Both the position numbers and the translations under genes were made by a program. 18,449 nt of DNA from Lachnospiraceae bacterium (GTDB lineage: Bacteria; Bacillota; Clostridia; Lachnospirales; Lachnospiraceae). The notes beneath the pieces were generated by a model that was given only the letters and a program-made list of their open reading frames with translations, had not been told where the DNA came from and made no database searches. This document shows positions 15,147 through 18,449 of the stretch, in pieces; position 1 is the first letter of the stretch; each line of letters begins with the position of its first letter. The stretch lies in contig JAIKXK010000336.1 of NCBI GenBank assembly GCA_024684155.1, positions 1 to 18,449 on the forward strand, read 5' to 3'.

Positions 15147-16376
15147 ATGAATCAAAAGTTACGTCAGGATGCAAATCAAATAATTGAAAAAGCAATTTCT
15201 GCAGTAAAACCAGAGGAGGCAGTAAAACGTGCCTTAAAGGATGTTTCCTTTGGAGGAGATGTTTATATTGTCTCTGTGGGAAAAGCAGCTTATACCATGG
15301 CAGAGGCGGCTTCTAAAATTTTAAATTATAAAAAGGGAATTGTGATTACAAAATACCATCATGTTTTTGGAACCATTCCTAATATGACCTGCTATGAAGC
15401 GGCTCATCCTACACCTGATGAAGCAGGGGTATCTGCCACCAGAGAAGTTCTTAATATGGTTTCGGATTTAAAAGAAGATGACACTGTTTTGTTCTTACTT
15501 TCCGGTGGCGGAAGTGCCTTATTTGAGGATCCATTGGTTCCTTTGGGTGAGCTTCAGGATGTTACAAAACAGCTATTAGCCTGTGGGGCAGACATTACAG
15601 AAATAAATGCCATCCGAAAGAGACTTTCAAGGGTAAAGGGTGGAAAGTTTGCAAAGGCAATTGCACCGGCAAAGGTATATTCTGTCATTTTATCGGATGT
15701 TTTAGGAGACCCAGTGGATATGATTGCCTCTGGACCTACAGCCGTAGATAAAGCAACCTGTGAAAAGGTAGAAGAAATTGTGGAAAAATATGATTTACAA
15801 CTGACAGATAGTGTAAAAAATGCTCTTTTACAGGAAACTCCAAAGGATATTACAAACGCTACAAATGTAGTGATTGGCAGTGTACGCCAGCTTTGCCACG
15901 CAGCTAAAACCTGCTGTATAAAACTAGGTTATGAACCGGAGTATCTGGGAGATACCTATGATAAAGAAGCAAGAGACTTAGGAGAAAAGCTTGGTGTTAT
16001 GGCTGTGAAACATTCTGGCCATGGGAAAAAAGCAATTATTATTGGCGGGGAAAGCGTTGTTCATTTAAAAGGAAATGGCCTTGGGGGACGTAACCAGGAA
16101 ATTGCGGTAGGTGCCATTGAAACCATATCAAATCATCCTAATATTTGTGTCTTTAGTGTGGGCTCTGATGGAACAGATGGACCCTGTGATGCAGCTGGAG
16201 GTTATGTAGACGGGGAAACAAAAAAGGCTTTAGAATCTAAAAATATTGACTGGAAGAAGATGCAGGAAAACAATGATTGCTACCATATTTTAGAATCCTG
16301 TGGTGGACTTATTATTACAGGACCAACAGGCACCAATGTAAATGATGTATCGGTGGTATTAATAGATGAAGGTTAA
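15147..16376 (+). CDS. Glycerate 2-kinase (GK-II/MOFRL family)
   Basis: This 409-residue enzyme phosphorylates D-glycerate with ATP to 2-phosphoglycerate, which enters lower glycolysis. It matches the class II glycerate kinase (GckA/TtuD-like) fold: VSVGKAAYTMA with Lys46, the glycine-rich LSGGGSALFEDPLVPL (118-133), NAIRKRLSRVKGGKFA (154-169), GLGGRNQEIA with Arg315, and the MOFRL domain GSDGTDGPCDAAGG (339-352). Lys46 and Arg315 correspond to the residues found essential in the Thermotoga enzyme. The ATG directly follows the reductase stop (TAAATG), with AGGAG inside the reductase end, so the pair is translationally coupled. It is not related to the GlxK/GarK (GK-I) kinases. Confidence 0.93.
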   Translation: MNQKLRQDANQIIEKAISAVKPEEAVKRALKDVSFGGDVYIVSVGKAAYTMAEAASKILNYKKGIVITKYHHVFGTIPNMTCYEAAHPTPDEAGVSATREVLNMVSDLKEDDTVLFLLSGGGSALFEDPLVPLGELQDVTKQLLACGADITEINAIRKRLSRVKGGKFAKAIAPAKVYSVILSDVLGDPVDMIASGPTAVDKATCEKVEEIVEKYDLQLTDSVKNALLQETPKDITNATNVVIGSVRQLCHAAKTCCIKLGYEPEYLGDTYDKEARDLGEKLGVMAVKHSGHGKKAIIIGGESVVHLKGNGLGGRNQEIAVGAIETISNHPNICVFSVGSDGTDGPCDAAGGYVDGETKKALESKNIDWKKMQENNDCYHILESCGGLIITGPTGTNVNDVSVVLIDEG

Positions 16377-17040
16377 GATGTTATTAGAAGGGAAACCCTT
16401 TCAAACCGAGTTTGGTATTGTAGGATATTCTTCTGTGACTTTGATTCAGGTGGATGGAAGAAATGTATTGTTTGATACCGGGCTGAAGGGATGTGCCCTT
16501 CAATTAAAAGAAGCATTAAAAGAAGAAGGCTTGTCCTGCGAAGATATTACAGATGTGGTGATTTCACATATGCACTTTGATCATGTAGGGAATGTATCTT
16601 TGTTTCAAAATGCCCATTTTTATGTAAGTAAAACGGAATGGGTACAGGGGATAAAAGACCCTGATGAGTGGCATTGTGTTCCTACCTGCGAATATCTACG
16701 AGGGAAAAATATTACATTTGTGGAAGAGGGGGAGGAACTATTCCCCCGTGTAGTTGTAATGGAGTTTCCTGGCCATACAAGTGGATTGATTGGTTTGAAG
16801 TGTGGAGAAGATATTATTCTATGCTCCGATGCTATTAAAAATCGATACGAATTATGGCAGGATATACCACTTATGTCGATTGATATAGAGAAAAGCAAGG
16901 CTACGATTGAACGAATAAAAAAAGAAGCAAAATTTATTTATCCGGGCCATGATAAGGTTTTAGAGGTTGCACATCCTATTGATAAAGAAGAAATCCACTT
17001 CCAGCTTCGCTTCGCAAATGGTTCAACTTTAGAGGTATAA
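16366..17040 (+). CDS. Metallo-beta-lactamase-fold hydrolase (lactonase-like)
   Basis: This 224-residue MBL-fold protein has the full di-metal set: SHMHFDHVGN gives His68, His70, Asp72 and His73; His137 is in FPGHTSG, Asp155 in ILCSDA and His195 in IYPGHD. The overall layout resembles N-acyl-homoserine-lactonase and other small lactone- or ester-hydrolysing members. It overlaps the end of the glycerate kinase gene by 11 bases; an in-frame ATG at 16378, just after that stop and preceded by GAAGG, is an alternative start losing four residues. As the last gene of the operon it may open a sugar-acid lactone made from the imported substrate, which is inference. No clear terminator follows. Confidence 0.88.
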   Translation: MKVKMLLEGKPFQTEFGIVGYSSVTLIQVDGRNVLFDTGLKGCALQLKEALKEEGLSCEDITDVVISHMHFDHVGNVSLFQNAHFYVSKTEWVQGIKDPDEWHCVPTCEYLRGKNITFVEEGEELFPRVVVMEFPGHTSGLIGLKCGEDIILCSDAIKNRYELWQDIPLMSIDIEKSKATIERIKKEAKFIYPGHDKVLEVAHPIDKEEIHFQLRFANGSTLEV

Positions 17041-17078
17041 ATTTTTACATAGCGTTTACTCATCAAAGGTATATTTTC

Positions 17079-17107
17079 TTGAGTGATGATATAAGATTAG
17101 ATATAAT
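17079..17107 (+). promoter_or_regulatory. Sigma-A-like promoter of the membrane protein-kinase unit
   Basis: TTGAGT (17079-17084) and TATAAT (17102-17107) are 17 bases apart, the best promoter in the window. The start would be near 17114, giving a leader of about 30 bases to the ATG at 17143. The unit is therefore independent of the hydrolase operon. Confidence 0.6.
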
Positions 17108-17142
17108 TTCATCAAAGAAAATACTAGGATTGAGCAGAGGAT

Positions 17143-17205
17143 ATGAAGAAATTACATGAAATTATAAAATTGATTTTTCACCCAAAATGGTATTTGAATA
17201 TATGA
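17143..17205 (+). pseudogene. N-terminal fragment of the membrane protein, ended by in-frame TGA
   Basis: From the ATG at 17143 the frame reads 20 residues, MKKLHEIIKLIFHPKWYLNI, then TGA (17203-17205), and continues in the same frame into the long open frame below. The FHPKWY stretch followed by a hydrophobic segment (FIFITVLGMFYC, after the TGA) looks like the natural cytoplasmic start and first membrane helix of the downstream protein. The stop thus seems to interrupt one gene. An AGAGG lies only two bases before the ATG. A real point mutation or a sequencing error are both possible. Confidence 0.6.
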
Positions 17206-17223
17206 TTTATATTCATTACTGTT

Positions 17224-18042
17224 TTGGGTATGTTTTATTGTGTGAAAAATAATATGCCAAATAATTTTTTTGCAAATGTTTTTTATGGATTTTCTTTTTA
17301 TACTTTGGTAACGACCTGTGTAAATGGAAAAGCTATCTGGATGTATCATATCCTGCCCTTAATAGAACATATTCCTTTTTTGCACCGGTTAGCAACAGAT
17401 GTAAAATTCCGCACAGTAATATTTACAAGAATAGCACTGCTGATAAATATATTGTATGGTGTATTCCAAATTGTAATGGGTATTGAAAGCAAGACTTTTT
17501 GGTTTGTTACCCTAGGTGCATATTACATAATGCTAATTGTAGCCAGATCTACTTTGTTACGGGGAGCAAATCCGGAAACCTTTGGAAAAGATTTAAAGGA
17601 AGAATATAAAAAATATGTAGGTACAGGAATCTTTTTAATTCTTATGAATTTAATCGTAACAGGAATTGTTACGGTAATGTTTGAGGAAAATAGAACCTTT
17701 GAATACCCTGGATATCTTATTTATGCCATGGCCTTATATGCTTTCTATACTTTAGTATTAGCTATTTATGGAATGGTTACTTTCAAAAGATATAACAGTC
17801 CTGTGCTCTCAGCCACAAGATGCGTAAACTTTGCCTGTGGGATGATTGCAATTTTGTCTTTAGAGATTGCCTTAATTCATCGGTTTAATGAAGGGAATGC
17901 AGTTCATTTTGCAAATCGTATGGCAGCAGGAACCGGATTTTTTATGGCAGTGGTCATGTCAATTATTGGAGTAAGAATGATTTATAGGGGAACTAAGAAA
18001 CTTCAGACTTTAAAGAAAGAGGGAGAAGAGAATGAAGAATAG
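17224..18042 (+). CDS. Multi-pass membrane protein of unknown function, probably N-terminally interrupted
   Basis: The open frame after the TGA encodes about 272 residues with seven to eight membrane segments, among them FYGFSFYTLVTTCVNG, ARIALLINILYGVFQIV-like, FWFVTLGAYYIMLIVARS, GTGIFLILMNLIVTGIVTVMF, YLIYAMALYAFYTLVLAIYG and GTGFFMAVVMSIIGVRMIYRG. I do not recognise a named family, though membrane proteins of this kind occur beside histidine kinases in Lachnospiraceae. Translation would have to restart at TTG 17224 or ATG 17230, neither with a ribosome site, so the listed start is only the first possible one. The whole gene probably began at 17143. It ends in TAG, the only non-TAA stop of a long gene here, and overlaps the kinase by 11 bases. 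Its product may sense the envelope or work with the kinase. Confidence 0.65.
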   Translation: MGMFYCVKNNMPNNFFANVFYGFSFYTLVTTCVNGKAIWMYHILPLIEHIPFLHRLATDVKFRTVIFTRIALLINILYGVFQIVMGIESKTFWFVTLGAYYIMLIVARSTLLRGANPETFGKDLKEEYKKYVGTGIFLILMNLIVTGIVTVMFEENRTFEYPGYLIYAMALYAFYTLVLAIYGMVTFKRYNSPVLSATRCVNFACGMIAILSLEIALIHRFNEGNAVHFANRMAAGTGFFMAVVMSIIGVRMIYRGTKKLQTLKKEGEENEE

Positions 18043-18449
18043 CAATATTAAAATACAGAAACACCCCAGAAGAAAAGAGTCCAATGGATTTAATTGGGTA
18101 TATATTATAGGAACTGTCGTAGTAGTTGGTGGTGTGATGGCCTTTGGTCTTGTGTCTACACTACAATTTCACGTTGAGAGGGGACAGGCGATAGGAATGC
18201 TTGGAATGGTATTCCCTATGGCCTTTTTCTATTATGTGGCCATTGGTCCAGTTGTAAGAAATCTTCAAAAAAAGATCGAACGATTAACCGTTGCTATGGA
18301 TGAGGTGGCCAGTGGAAATTTAGATTGTCAGATTGATACAAATAAAGCTGGTGAGTATGAAGATGTTTATAAACAATTTAATGCGATGACTATGGAACTG
18401 AAAAGAACGAAGGAAGAAATGGAAGCCTTTACCAATGAATTTGCCCATG
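18032..18449 (+). CDS. Sensor histidine kinase, 3'-truncated by window edge
   Basis: The first 139 residues of a membrane-bound sensor kinase are visible. A basic N-terminus (KIQKHPRRKE) leads to two membrane helices (WVYIIGTVVVVGGVMAFGLV and IGMLGMVFPMAFFYYVAIGPVV) with only a very short outside loop. Next come a HAMP linker (NLQKKIERLTVAMDEVASGNLDCQI) and the start of the HisKA dimerisation helix (FNAMTMELKRTKEEMEAFTNEFAH). The window stops right at the H-box histidine. AGGGAGAAGAG precedes the ATG, which lies inside the end of the membrane-protein gene, so translation is coupled. With almost no extracellular domain, sensing is likely in the membrane or through the partner protein. The response regulator is not in the window. 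Confidence 0.88.
   Translation, partial: MKNSNIKIQKHPRRKESNGFNWVYIIGTVVVVGGVMAFGLVSTLQFHVERGQAIGMLGMVFPMAFFYYVAIGPVVRNLQKKIERLTVAMDEVASGNLDCQIDTNKAGEYEDVYKQFNAMTMELKRTKEEMEAFTNEFAH

Noticed and set aside
17058..17084. ACTCA ... TGAGT inverted repeat as terminator of the hydrolase operon
   Set aside because: Only 5 bp, a long loop and no T-tail directly after it; the right half is better explained as part of the -35 box.
7000..17117. Recurring TCATCAAAG in leader regions (7003-7011, 17060-17068, 17109-17117)
   Set aside because: Short, A/T-rich matches of this length are expected by chance in 18 kb of low-GC DNA, and the copies do not sit at a fixed place relative to the promoters.
17203..17205. 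TGA as a selenocysteine codon
   Set aside because: It lies in a hydrophobic membrane helix, and no stem-loop of SECIS type is visible in the following 40 bases; a nonsense change fits better.
1..18449. CRISPR array, tRNA/rRNA genes, IS elements, phage or defence genes
   Set aside because: No regularly spaced repeats, no cloverleaf or rRNA sequence, and no transposase, integrase or known defence domain was seen on either strand.

Overview
The window looks like a piece of chromosome from a low-GC, anaerobic Firmicute, most likely a Lachnospiraceae-type gut Clostridium. The grounds are A/T-rich codon use, strong AGGAGG-type ribosome sites, an almost exclusive TAA stop, a fabK-type (not fabI) enoyl-ACP reductase inside a fab operon, and GPH-family and AraC-type carbohydrate genes. 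No rRNA, tRNA, CRISPR array, insertion sequence or phage gene was seen. No stretch longer than about 215 bases lacks a gene.

Region 1 (1-4735) is the 3' part of a type II fatty-acid synthesis operon: fabK (5' end outside the window), fabD, fabG, fabF and fabZ, tightly spaced and all on the plus strand. A MarR-family regulator that could play a FabT-like role follows. Region 2 (4740-6960) holds a 94-residue protein of unknown function with its own extended -10 promoter, a bidirectional terminator, a convergent radical SAM protein of the YhcC/YtqA type (MnmL candidate), and a divergent short-chain dehydrogenase with an unusually long insert next to the active site.

Region 3 (6985-17040) appears to be a catabolic locus. 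A GPH-type sugar symporter and an AEC-type (organic-acid-like) carrier form one plus-strand unit. A D-2-hydroxyacid dehydrogenase and an AraC-type regulator form a minus-strand unit. Divergent from these, across a 213-bp control region with two palindromes, is a four-gene plus-strand operon: a GHL6-like glycoside hydrolase, a GarR/GlxR-type 3-hydroxyacid dehydrogenase, a glycerate 2-kinase and a metallo-beta-lactamase-fold hydrolase. Three of the enzymes have reactions that meet at D-glycerate (hydroxypyruvate to glycerate, tartronate semialdehyde to glycerate, glycerate to 2-phosphoglycerate). I therefore infer that the locus imports a glycoside or sugar-acid conjugate and feeds a C3 acid fragment into lower glycolysis. 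The substrate cannot be read from the sequence.

Region 4 (17041-18449) has a good sigma-A-like promoter, then a multi-spanning membrane protein whose reading frame carries an in-frame TGA at codon 21. The start of a HAMP-containing sensor histidine kinase overlaps its end and is cut by the window edge exactly at the phospho-acceptor histidine region.
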